Source of the DNA: Hysterangium stoloniferum
Taxonomy: Eukaryota > Basidiomycota > Agaricomycetes > Hysterangiales > Hysterangiaceae
Reading direction: 5' to 3'
Assembly: GCA_015178975.1 (NCBI GenBank)
Contig: WHVD01000014.1
Span: forward strand, 868,001 to 932,000
DNA length: 64,000 bases
The notes beneath the pieces were generated by a model. That model was not told the DNA's origin and ran no database searches. It saw nothing but the letters and a program-made list of their open reading frames with translations. The translations under genes and the position numbers were made by a program. This document shows positions 41,300 through 51,605 of this stretch, piece after piece (the first letter of the stretch is position 1; the number at the start of each line of letters is the position of its first letter).

Positions 41300-42949
41300 C
41301 TAGCAATCTATTAACCGGAATGGGTACTCACCCAGGTAGTCGCTATTTTCGAACCCATATACCATCACATCTCGAGAGTTTCCAATTTCGCTCACTTCTC
41401 TAAGTTCTTCCCACGTGCTGTCCGGATAGTATCTCCAGCGGAGCCCCGATAGGTCAAGATGTTTCAAATAATGCGCCCCTATCTGAGGAGAAGACCCTCG
41501 AAGGAGACTTCGGCATTCAACAAGTTCCTTCAGTCCACAGCCAGCTTGGTAGTCCAATATCCGCATCTTCACTAACTTTGGGCACGTCCAAAGCGTGTGG
41601 TTCTCATCCGCAGGGCTTGATGGGATAAGAACTGCGAGACACCCACTAGTGGTAACCGAGAGAGATTCGAGACCGGTTAATAATCTCAACCACCGGATAC
41701 TTATTTCTTGAGAGAACGAGTGTCCACAGAAGGACAGATCCTTGATGGTAAATCGACACCCGATAATAATATTGTCCAAAGCTTGTGTGACTGGCTCTGT
41801 TTCGTCGTGATAACCAAATCCAGAGAACTTGAGTTGCTGCAGCTGGGGCGCTCGGAACTTCGGTGGTAGTACGATACCCCCGGAAGTAGAGGCACGGAAT
41901 GTAAGGGTTAATCGGCGCAAACATCGTAATTCGAGGTGGTCTTCTGGGAATGTTTGGAACATGTCTTCCTCCGTGATACAATTCAATGGGATCTCTAAAC
42001 TTTCCAATGCCACACAGTTCTTTAAAAATAAGGACCAAGGCGCAAGAGCAATTTCTTCTTTATCCCCGCGAATAACTAGTTGTCGAAGACGCGTGGTCGG
42101 CTGGATCATCTCTATCAAGAAATTGGCACGCTCCAAGGTAAGGGAATGGAGATGTGGCGCATCCCAGCGGGCTACTGGGGGGGACTGAATGGGAAGACTT
42201 CGGGCAGGGCATTCGATAGAAAGGGATTTCAAATGGATCAATGTCAAAGGTTTATTGAATGGAATGATCGCATTAAGTGTATCGACATCCCCCGATATCG
42301 ATGCCTTCCTGCATCTAGGGAACTGCTGCGATAACTCTCCACTCAGCTCTTTTGACTTTAGGCCCTTATCTGGATGAAGAGAAATTTCAAGGGGGAGAGA
42401 ACCGGAGTTCTTCAGCCAGAAATAAACGGGCTCAGTGATCCTAGTGTCGCGGCGGGGAAATACATTGGCAGAGAAGGCGTGGTCGACGGTGTCCTGGGGA
42501 TACTGCGTACCAATAGCGATCTGTGTCCAAAGTCGGGGAGACGCATGGGCGATTCGTCGCCATTTATGGCAGATATGTGTGAGGAGAAGGGGGCAATTTC
42601 GCGCGGAAAAGGAGGGGCGTTCCTCCGTGCAATGTTCGAATATCTCCATGAGGAGTTCTGACGATAGTTTGCGGATGGGCGCGACGAGAGCGTCATAGAT
42701 CGAGACAGAGTGGTAAACAGCCTGCCACTGTGCCCGTACAGAACGAAGTTGTTCTTCAAGATCGCCGACCTTGTGCAGCAACTCTGAAAGAACCTGACTT
42801 TCCAATGATATAGTATTCTTTATACGTGTAACTTGGTCGTTGTCTGGGGCAAAATCCGTGCGCAAGGTTGCCATATTAAACTGGTATTCGCATGCGTAGT
42901 TCGACATCCTATATGATAGACTTTTAGCGAACAAAATATTATTGTACAA
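41300..42949 (-). CDS. F-box protein with leucine-rich-like C-terminus
   Basis: One uninterrupted frame of 549 codons from the first ATG. A second ATG 15 codons in (MSNYACEYQF) is an equally likely start. A coiled-coil-like stretch (SLESQVLSELLHKVGDLEEQ) precedes an F-box of the basidiomycete type: APIRKLSSELLMEIFEHC, THICHKWRRIAHASPRLWTQ. The rest has repeated Leu/Cys-rich segments (LHSLTLERANF, LESLEIPLNCI, LRRLTLTFRAS, LESLSVTTSGC), as in LRR-type F-box proteins. The family recruits Skp1-Cul1 ubiquitin ligase and chooses substrates through the C-terminal part; the partner here is unknown. Such genes are highly multiplied in agaricomycetes. The last residues may be altered by an intron at DYLG|GTGAGT. 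Confidence 0.88.
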   Translation of the reverse strand: MYNNILFAKSLSYRMSNYACEYQFNMATLRTDFAPDNDQVTRIKNTISLESQVLSELLHKVGDLEEQLRSVRAQWQAVYHSVSIYDALVAPIRKLSSELLMEIFEHCTEERPSFSARNCPLLLTHICHKWRRIAHASPRLWTQIAIGTQYPQDTVDHAFSANVFPRRDTRITEPVYFWLKNSGSLPLEISLHPDKGLKSKELSGELSQQFPRCRKASISGDVDTLNAIIPFNKPLTLIHLKSLSIECPARSLPIQSPPVARWDAPHLHSLTLERANFLIEMIQPTTRLRQLVIRGDKEEIALAPWSLFLKNCVALESLEIPLNCITEEDMFQTFPEDHLELRCLRRLTLTFRASTSGGIVLPPKFRAPQLQQLKFSGFGYHDETEPVTQALDNIIIGCRFTIKDLSFCGHSFSQEISIRWLRLLTGLESLSVTTSGCLAVLIPSSPADENHTLWTCPKLVKMRILDYQAGCGLKELVECRSLLRGSSPQIGAHYLKHLDLSGLRWRYYPDSTWEELREVSEIGNSRDVMVYGFENSDYLGEYPFRLIDC

Positions 42950-43720
42950 CGAACTGTGTGCACCTTCAAGGATGGAGATAGGGGGGTATCGGTTGGGAAG
43001 ATATTATTGAAGATCATCCCAAGACAGACTTTGTATGGATATATATTTCGGGGAACCTCGGCGTGATCGTTGGTTGGTTGATCGAACCTGATAGCACTCC
43101 TACTCCATATTACGATGTCTCAGAACACCCTATAACATTTTATATTTGGAAAGGCAGCGATTATCGCTATTTCCTTCGTGATGTCCGCGTTGATTCTCGT
43201 ATTTTTGTCTGCGCCATGGAACCTTGTAGATATCAAGTTTATCCCCGAGTTTGGCTACAAATGCATTACCTGGTTTGCGTATTTTCCCCGACACCCAACT
43301 CCGGCAATTTGGCCGCTATCAACAGCATTCACGTGAATTACGAGCTTTCCCACTGTCAGCGTGGAAAATTTGGCGGGTTACTAATCAGCTTATATAAACA
43401 TAGAACCTTTTAGCATGCGTGAATTGACTCGGATTATCCTGCAGTTTGTGTACTTGTATTTTCATGTAAAACTAATTACAAATCGATAATATACATGTTA
43501 TGCAACTCTTACAAGATGAATCATTGACGCTACAGACACTAAATAAAAAATAACCACAAAAGAAGTAATCATACTCCGGTTGTCAAAGGGATGCAAATAA
43601 AACATATGGATGTCAAGTAACTACAAGTAAATATATGGCCGCCCTTCACGTAAGAGTAACGTGCGCGAGGTGGATACTATCTACACTGATTATACCCACA
43701 TGGATATACAGTAATCAACA
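42950..43720. other. Intergenic with one weak open frame
   Basis: An open frame at 43063-43413 (116 codons, plus strand) has a plausible ATG but no family motif or known neighbour logic; it could be a small unknown gene or chance. The remainder is AT-rich with nothing recognised. Confidence 0.3.
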
Positions 43721-45893
43721 TCATCCTGTGCTGTGCGGCGATTCAACCCGGGGGCCGTCCTCAGCAGCGGTATAGAACGACGAGTCTGAAACGTCCTGTA
43801 CGTGCCCGCGCAAAGGCGCTTGCGAATCATAGCTCTCAGAGCTCGCTTCGGCGCCATGTGAGTAATACTGTAGGTGCGAGCTTGGCGGGTACAGCGACGG
43901 CTGGTATTCCTGCGACGTCTCCGAGGGAAAAGGGGTGTGTTGCAACACTGGAGGATCAGAAAGTTGGAATGCACGGCGTGTAGCGGGTGCGGGCGCATCC
44001 TGCGTGTGGCTGCTTGGTGGGTACAGCGACGGCTGATATTCTTGTGATGTCTCGGAAGGAATAGGGCTGTGTTGTAACACTGGAGGATCAGAAAGTTGGA
44101 ATGTGCGGCGAGTAGTAGGTGCGGGTGTTGGTAATGTTACAGCCGCCGGTTGTAATTGTTCAGGTAGGGCAGTGGGATGTAGTACATCCGGACTATTCGC
44201 ATCGTCGAACGGATTCGGGAAGACACGCGGAGCAGGGCTCAGCACAGTGGAGTAAGCACCACCGGGCGCTTCTGGTGCTAAAACGGGAGAATATGGGCCG
44301 CGCGATGGATTGCTAGGCGGCTGTGTCGGACTAAGGTTCGTTTTCCATTGATCACTGGGTAGATCCGCGATCGGTCGTCCCTGAGACTCCCACTCAACGG
44401 CATCCATGCTCTTGCGCTCGTCTAAAGGCTCGCCATAGCGCCCTTGCATGAACGTAGTGTTGTAATCACCGTAGCCCATATTATGTCCGCCGCCTAATCG
44501 TGGAGGTGGAGTAAACGAAATCTGCTCGCCGGGGCGCCGTGGAGTGACGCTTAGGGGAAGGTCATTTTCGGAGGGAGAGGGATAGAGGAGCGCTGTAGCG
44601 GTATTGTCGCCGAAAGTAGGTCCGCCCATCATTTTGACCTGTCTGGAAAGAGAATCGTCATTCAGCCGGATATCTCAGGTGCGGTAAGATCACAAATATA
44701 CCTTGCTTTGCGGCGGTTATATATAACGGTGGGTTTTACGCGGTTAATATGTCCCCAGATGTACCACCCAGCGGCAACGGTAATAAGAATTGTCACAGCC
44801 AGCACAGAGTCGGAGATGATTTTGTCCTTCGTACTCGTAGTACCTGAGCCACTTTCTTCAAGAACCACTCCAATATACACAGTAATGAGCTGTTTGGGTA
44901 GGGAGAAAAAGGCCGCCAGGGCGAATGTGAAAATGCCCATGCCACAGGTGGAGAAGACAGCTGTGCTGACTGATATAATGGATTGAAATAAGGAATGATA
45001 GGTTGATGATAGAAATGACAAAGGAAGCACTCACAATGTCCGGGGATGACTGATAGTCTAATAATAAGTGCCATCTAAATTTGGCTCAGGATTCGGAACA
45101 GACCACAGTGAACAGATACAGACTTTGAAACCACCTTCTCGCACAACCTGAGCGAGACAACCATAGCTGAGATTGGTTTTTTCAAGCTTTTCTCCACGAG
45201 ATCGACAGAGATATTTGAAGGCGCTAGAGCGGCTTTCAGTCTAGATTCCAAAAGGAACAAGCGGCTTGCGTACTAAAAATTCCCAACTTCTCCAAGGAAT
45301 GTTCCGGCAGATACAATGGCAAAACCGACACCCAGACCCCAGATCACGCCAACTAATATAGCTACAATTTCGTGACCAAAGAGCTAAGGAGGAAATATTG
45401 CATGATCTGTCATTCAGTTGCCAAAAGAAGAGAAAAAACATACTGGTGGGAATGATATAATGAATAGAATAGCGATTGGTATGAGCCAGCCCAAGGTGAG
45501 CCTAAGCATTCGTTAAAAACGGTGTAAAAATCAACTCAGTCTGTGTGCAGCGTACCCGCGCATCCATTGTCCAGCAGGGGTCAGCGCGTGGACGATCTGC
45601 TTGTCGAATACAGCAATAAGAATTGTCAAGACGAGGGTTATGCCACCGATTATGTACCATTCTGGCCAAGAAGTCAGCATGTCGCCAATGTTTGACGATG
45701 CAAAACAGGACGCACTAATCCACGCCTTTCTCGCCCAGAACCTCCAGCCAACGAATTTTTTGAAGTCAATAACGCTACCAGACAGGGCATCGACCTCCGA
45801 CGGCGTTGGTGATGGCGTTCGGCCACCGGTATAAAGGTTTCGTGGATCTAAAGCAGCAGGATTGGGAGGGTATTGGTCTGGATAGCGATTCAT
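43721..45893 (-). CDS. Tvp38/TMEM64-type membrane protein with long disordered tail
   Basis: Seven exons (45893-45556, 45501-45444, 45383-45274, 45223-45124, 45074-45035, 44969-44702, 44642-43721) with introns of 49-65 nt give 611 residues in one frame. The SNARE-associated/VTT core is plain: GHEIVAILVGVIWGLGVGFA, SAGTFLGEVGNFYAFKYLCR, SYGCLAQVVREGGF, IIRLSVIPGHFSTAVFSTCG and LPKQLITVYIGVVLEES, with several membrane helices including one in the N-terminal part (YIIGGITLVLTILIAVF). The family works in Golgi/ER membranes, with proposed lipid-scrambling and trafficking roles. The last exon (~305 residues) is Pro/Ser/Thr-rich, probably cytosolic and disordered, and contains a ~43-residue near-duplicate (RRTFQLSDPPVLQHSPIPSE / RRAFQLSDPPVLQHTPFPSE, each followed by TSQEYQPSLYPPSSH). 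Yeast Tvp38 lacks such a tail. Confidence 0.9.
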
Positions 45894-48499
45894 TGCTCTG
45901 GTCCGGCCGTGCAGGATATAGAGAATATGTATAAGAGGAATACAACCGAATTGAACTCGTGCTCGTCGGAGGACACAGAAGAGACAAAAGACTAAAGACT
46001 AAAGGACCGTTGCTGCGAGGAGCATAGCCTAAGTGATTTCAAGCACCGACGGCCGCTTCGATCGAAACATTGTTGTCTCCTCATCTACTGCTACGGTGCA
46101 CAAAAAGATCTGTATATTATAGGGTGGTAGCTGCAGACTGCGAACCGGTACTAATGGCCGCGCGGTTGAGTTGTTATACTGACTCGGAGGAGTTATTATA
46201 CCGTCCTATTTAGTTGGCCATGATCAAACTGTCCATATCCGGAATGGCATCAAACCTTTGTTCGGCCTTCAGGCTGTTTGGGGCGAAATTTCAAGGGTAG
46301 TACGTGTCTCCCATTGTTCAGTGATTATTATTTTGCAAATGGAGGACTCAGATCGCTCAGCACATCAATCGAGACCTCATCCGATGTCTGGTTTGGCTAC
46401 ATCAGGACTGCTTACGGTAAGCAGCACCGGGATTGCGCTATGCTCGACTTGAATTAGATCTGACAGGCGCGGTGCGGATTGAATGAACACATCGTCATCT
46501 GTACACATCGTCATCTGTCTGACAGATCACCTCTGTGAATCTATCAAGTAACTCAAGGATCTATGACACAGCATTACGCACACAGCTCTCCGCCCCGTGA
46601 TGGCTGGGTGTATCTTGTGTTGTGAGGATTGATCACAACTGCGACGCAAATTAATCCACTGCAATTACCGCTAATATTTACGCATCCACTGCTCGTCTAA
46701 ATTCGAGAGGATCAATCTAGCCCATCACCCCGGACTCTAGGAGCTTGACACTTGCCGTACTGCCCGGTCTATTTTGGAGGTGGAATTATTCTCAGCGATT
46801 TCATATCCTTAAACTTCATGCCGTTAGGATATTTGCAAAATATTTCTCCGTGCAACTAATTAGGAGTCAGCATACTGGCATGCCTTTCAAACATCCACCA
46901 GAATATGACACGGAAGCGTGAACCAGAGATACATGGGCATGACATAGATGAGACCGACGATCATGACAGGAACTGTAGTGAGTGGCGAATGATTTGGGAC
47001 CTGGATGGGAGTAGATAGTAGCCCAGCCCGGATGCCCCGTGAGCTTACTTTAGGAGCCCATCTTAGAGCCCTGCAGACTCTCAATAGCCACTAGTGAATG
47101 CTACTTGGCTTTTCGTTCAGATATAAGTTATGGATAATCTAATTTCGGAAAATCAATCTCATCCATCTTGTTGCCAGAAAGCGCACGACTAAGCTTTTAG
47201 GAAATGGTAATTGTGCTGATGATTTAATTCCTTTGTACCTTTCACTATCTGAGCCTTTTTTGAGGGTAGATCCACTTTGCGTTGATCTTTCACATAAAGG
47301 CGAGATGTTGTACCGGAAAATGTGCCGAATCTGGTGGGTCGAAGCGATGCTTGTCCCGGACGGCGTCTCCAGCTTCACTAAGGGCAATCCAGGTGTACAT
47401 TTCTCTTCAATTCCATCCTTCAAAAGTTTTTTTTTTTTCAGACAGTCAATGTAGCCTAGCCAATGTGTAAGATACCCACTGCAGAAGCGCAACGGCGCTT
47501 CGAGCAGCTTAATTGAATAGCTCCAGGTAAGCGCCTGCCGGAATATGTGGAGCCAATTGCAACTTCTGCCGATACCGACCATCAGATCCGCGTTATGATC
47601 TGCCGCTTTCCTACTGAGTGGTCTTCGAGGGTTGCATTGGCATATATCAATTATGCTATTCCTGATAGTCGATAATGGATGTCATGCCGCCATTGTTCGC
47701 AGCACAGCACAAGAAAAGGCTCGGTCATCACGGATCGCTGAGCAGAGCAAGGCTTGAATGAATGCATCGGCATGATTTTTGATGAAATTACACAGCGCCG
47801 GGGAGGTGAGTCATAGCGCTCGGATGAATGGGCCGGGTACTCGGACATAATACCACAAACGGGCATAACGGGATACCTTTTCCCACGCGTATTTCCAAAA
47901 ACAGGAATATGCCCGGAATCCAGCTGTCAGATCTGGGCTGATATGAATCATACCTTCCATTTAATCCTAATCACTCCTAAAAGCTTCCAATACAATTGTC
48001 TTGATACTTTCTCTTTCCTTGATGTCACTGCCTGCAGGTGACCACCTAAGACCGCTGCCCCCCCGTTTGCCAAGATGGAGGCTAGCCTACACTGCATTAG
48101 TAGCGCCCCAAAGAGAAGTACGTGCTGCACTAGGAGGGTGTTTGTGTTATGCTGTGGATAATCTTAGCCCGGGGATGAGATAACCCAAGTGAAATGGAAG
48201 TTCTTAGTTGCCTAGTTGGTAAGCTCCGAACGCTAATACATTTGCAGAGTTCGAGGCCGTGATGGCCGTTGCTATAATCAAGGTATAGGCATTCATTGAA
48301 CTTGTCAGAAAGTCACTGCGTTTTACGCAGCGTTTATGTGCCCCATCAATTGATTTCACCGCCAGTTGAAATGAAAAGCCCCAAAGCACTCCTATGCAAA
48401 TCCCTTATTAACCCACGAGTGTCACCTGTCGTTTCCTACTCCAAAGACTTCCTTCAGGTGCACGTGGTTCTAACAAGCCCACGAAGAATAAGAAACATA
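45894..48499. other. Intergenic, 2.6 kb, nothing recognised
   Basis: The longest frame (47139-47582, minus) contains a T-run-derived poly-Lys and no motifs. No tRNA, repeat ends or known coding families seen. Confidence 0.45.
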
Positions 48500-50824
48500 A
48501 TGGACGCAACGGTATGTAGTTTGTTTCGCTCCATGACCAAACAAAGCTAACACGTTGTGGCGTTTCGAACAAAGGCACCCCGCGAACGATCGCTCTTGAA
48601 TGCGACTCTTATCATTCTATCATGCTTTTTAGCAATCACAACAAACGTGAGTCGCCATAAAATATATAAATGATTATAGAAGGCTACTTAATGCCGTGCT
48701 GTGTGCAGGCCATTTCGAGCTCTGCTGTCAACATCTCGCTCGCTGATATAGGAAGGCAGCTTCATATTGAACAAGACAGGCTTCAATGGACAACAAGTGC
48801 CTATGCACTTTCAGGGGTGCGTTAAATCGCTTTTATAGCTAAAAACTTCCACCAATTGTATGATTAGGGATGTTTCCTTCTCCTGTTTGGCCGGCTTGCA
48901 GACATCTATGGACGAAAGAAAGTATTTCTTCTCGGAACAGCGTGGTCCGCTATATTCGCTTTGGGATGCGGGTTCACCCGAAGTATGGTGCAGATAACCA
49001 TTCTGCGAGGATGTCAAGGCATAGGAAGTGCCGCTGCCATTCCAGCAGCCGTGAGTTTTTTTTCCTCCAATACACCATCATCGAACTTATCCTCTTCCAA
49101 GGTTGGTATTTTGGCACACTCTTTCCCCCCGGGAATGCGCCGCAGCATTGGGTTTGCCATCTTCTCTGCTGGAAATCCATTTGGGGCTGGATTGGGACTC
49201 GCTCTCGGGTCAATTGTCACCGAATTCTCAGAGTAAGCCGCTTTTCTCAGCTTGATACCCCTGAGGAGCACTCATTTCTTATAACAGCGTACAATGGCGT
49301 GGTGCATTCTTTGTCGTTTCCGGTTGCGGTGCATTGTCCTTCATAACTGCAGCTCTCGTCATCGATCGAGATGTCCCGACCACGGAAAAGGACGCGTACG
49401 TCGTTTGTATTTCTGCCACACTTTTTTTTACTTACTCGAGATGCTAGTCGTGTCGATTGGATAGGAGCGGTACTTGTAACGTCGGGTCTCGTTCTAGTCA
49501 CTTTTGTCCTCGGGCAAGGTCCTCTTGCACCAAACGGTTTCCGTACATCATGTAAGTCATTTTCTTGCTTCTGACAGAGCCCCGATTCTGATATGGTTTA
49601 TCCTTGCTGTTTAGATATAATCGCTTTGTTAATAGTCGGGGTATTCATGATCCTCAGCTTTTTGGGTTGGGAGCATTATCTTGTCCAGCGAACGACCATG
49701 CCTCCATTGATGCGACTTGAACTATGGAAACGAGGGAATGGTAAATTCTCAGCCATCCAGGGAATTGCATTTTTGGGAATGTGCGTCATAGCAAAACGTT
49801 GTCTCCACTACTTGTTCTTATCACTCCCTTTTAGGTGTGCCTTTGTGTCATGGAATTTATGGGCCCAGTTGTACTACCAAACATACCAGGTACGTCTCTT
49901 CCCTCCGTGTTTGTCTTGGAAAATAACACCTTTGTAGGATTACACACCCGTGCGAACTATGGTTCGCTTCGTCCCCATGATCGTAGCAGGTTTCATCCTC
50001 AACGTCGTCGTCGGAATCCTGGTCGGGCTAGTCGACGTCCTGTGGATCCTAGGTAAAACCCAATTCTCTTGAAAAATATTGTGTCGCCCAACTTACGCTC
50101 TTAAACTATATCAGTGGCTGGTACTCTATCGACAGGCAGTGCATGTCTTCTCTTCGCTTTAATCGACCCCAACGCCGTCTATTGGGCGTTCGGGTTCCCA
50201 GCCAGTATTCTAGCAGTCGTCGGTGCCGATTTCATTTTTGCGGTCGGATCGCTCTTCGTTGCACACGTTGCACTTCCGCATGAACAGAGTGTCGCCGGAG
50301 GTGTATTTCAGGCTGTTATACAGGCAAGTATCTACATATTTCCCGTAAAAATCTCCCCAAGCTGACTGACGGATGGTGCGATAGATTGGGGTATCATTTG
50401 GGCTTGCGGTAACGACACTCGTGCACAATGAGGTCTTCACGCGCGAGGCTGCACGGGATGGTGTTGCACCCTCTAGTGATGGCAATGATGCATCGCCAGC
50501 CGCTCTCACGGCCTTCAAAGCCGCGCAATGGACTGGAGTCGGATTTGCAATGGCTGGTGAGTAGTGAAACAGTCACCAAGTGTCCATATCTGACGAGCCC
50601 TTTCTTGTATAGCAATGCTCCTAGCTGTAGTGTTTTTGCGCGGTATTGGTGTAATTGGCAATAGGGGGCCTCCTCAACAGAAAGTGCCGGCGACCCCGAC
50701 ACGTACATCATCCATTGATGAGGAGGAGAAGTCGAGTGTACAGGATATCGATTCACAACGTACAGATGATGACGATGACAAGGTAGTGGAGGAAGAAGAC
50801 CATCACCATCACGTATTACCATGA
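48500..50824 (+). CDS. MFS drug:H+ antiporter-like transporter (DHA2/14-TM type), copy 1
   Basis: Thirteen exons: 48500-48511, 48575-48646, 48709-48816, 48868-49050, 49102-49232, 49288-49395, 49448-49551, 49615-49780, 49835-49889, 49938-50052, 50115-50323, 50385-50556, 50613-50824, giving 548 residues. MFS motif A is present as GRLADIYGRKKVFLLG (about 72-87), then ILRGCQGIGSAAAIPAAVG and GFAIFSAGNPFGAGLGLALG, which matches motif C of exporters. Helices continue to CLLFALIDPNAVYWAFGFPA and MLLAVVFLRGIGVIG. These transporters export small molecules with proton exchange at the plasma membrane; the substrate is unknown. The tail is acidic and ends HHHHVLP. Exon 1 codes only four residues (MDAT). 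The intron after 50323 uses a GC donor (GCAAGT), while the paralog has GT at the same place. Confidence 0.92.
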
Positions 50825-51236
50825 TCCCAAGGCATCGAGAAGAGAAGGGGCGGGGATCGATGGAATTAACTGTTATGGTGGTTTATTATCGGATAACTTA
50901 TAACTTACGCCGGATTCGTGCGTATTATATCATTATTAAAATTTGGCTTAACATCTTGGGTTGTTGTGAAGTACCCTACTGTTATATAATCTTGTATTAC
51001 TGCTCCACATTACATCCACATTATCCTTATTCTAGAGCATCTAAATACAATGTTTTTTCAAGAATATTTAAACTTCCTTATCATGGAGGGATAACCGTAT
51101 TTCTACCTGCTTCTATTACAGGCACCTTATAAGTCAATATTCAGATTTTGAGGCACTTGTCTTCTAATATTGTTGGTGTTCCTGCTTTTGCCGTAGAATA
51201 CCCCTTCTATGAACAGGTCGTGATGGCCACTCAGCT
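50825..51236. other. 3' flank of MFS copy 1, nothing recognised
   Basis: AT-rich, no coding or repeat signal beyond short chance frames. Confidence 0.4.
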
Positions 51237-51375
51237 ATTTCGTCATAAGTCGTTCAATGTATATCAATGCTTCGTATGACGCGTTGCATTTGGATCATGC
51301 CCAGTATTTCGTCATAATTCGTTCAATCTATATTGTATGACGCATTGCATTTCGATCACGACATGCCCCAGTGTT
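51237..51375. repeat. Two tandem ~69-bp units
   Basis: Units start atttcgtcata at 51237 and 51306. Each contains cgttcaat.tata, tatgacgc.ttgcattt and gatca..., with small indels. Function unknown. Confidence 0.8.
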
Positions 51376-51539
51376 GACCACCTATTATCACCAGATATCC
51401 AAGACCCGGCTACCACAGTTCGTTCCATTACAACGGTTTGCATTATGTTATGTAAGGCGTAGGATACCTGAAAATATTGTGTGAAAATTGCGACCCTCAT
51501 AGCTCTGTTAGATTGAGTAATGCTAGCCATGTTTCCCAG

Positions 51540-51605
51540 TGTCAGGTGGTGTAATGGTTAACACCCCTGTTACAGAAGCCCTGGGTTCAATCCCCAGTCT
51601 GGCCA
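51540..51605 (+). repeat. tRNA-like sequence, probable tRNA-derived SINE head or tRNA pseudogene
   Basis: Contains a good RNA polymerase III A box (tggtgtaatgg, 51547-51557) and B box (ggttcaatccc, 51584-51594). The D stem (gtgt/acac, 51549-51552 with 51561-51564) and T stem (ctggg/cccag, 51581-51585 with 51593-51597) pair perfectly. The acceptor stem (51540-51546 with 51598-51604) pairs at six of seven positions counting wobbles. The anticodon region is about 7 nt too short and does not form a stem, so it cannot be a working tRNA. The D arm resembles tRNA-Gln. The downstream extent of a SINE body is not clear. Confidence 0.6.

Noticed and set aside
51540-51605. Functional tRNA gene
   Set aside because: The anticodon arm is about 7 nt short and unpaired, so it cannot decode; kept only as a tRNA-like repeat.
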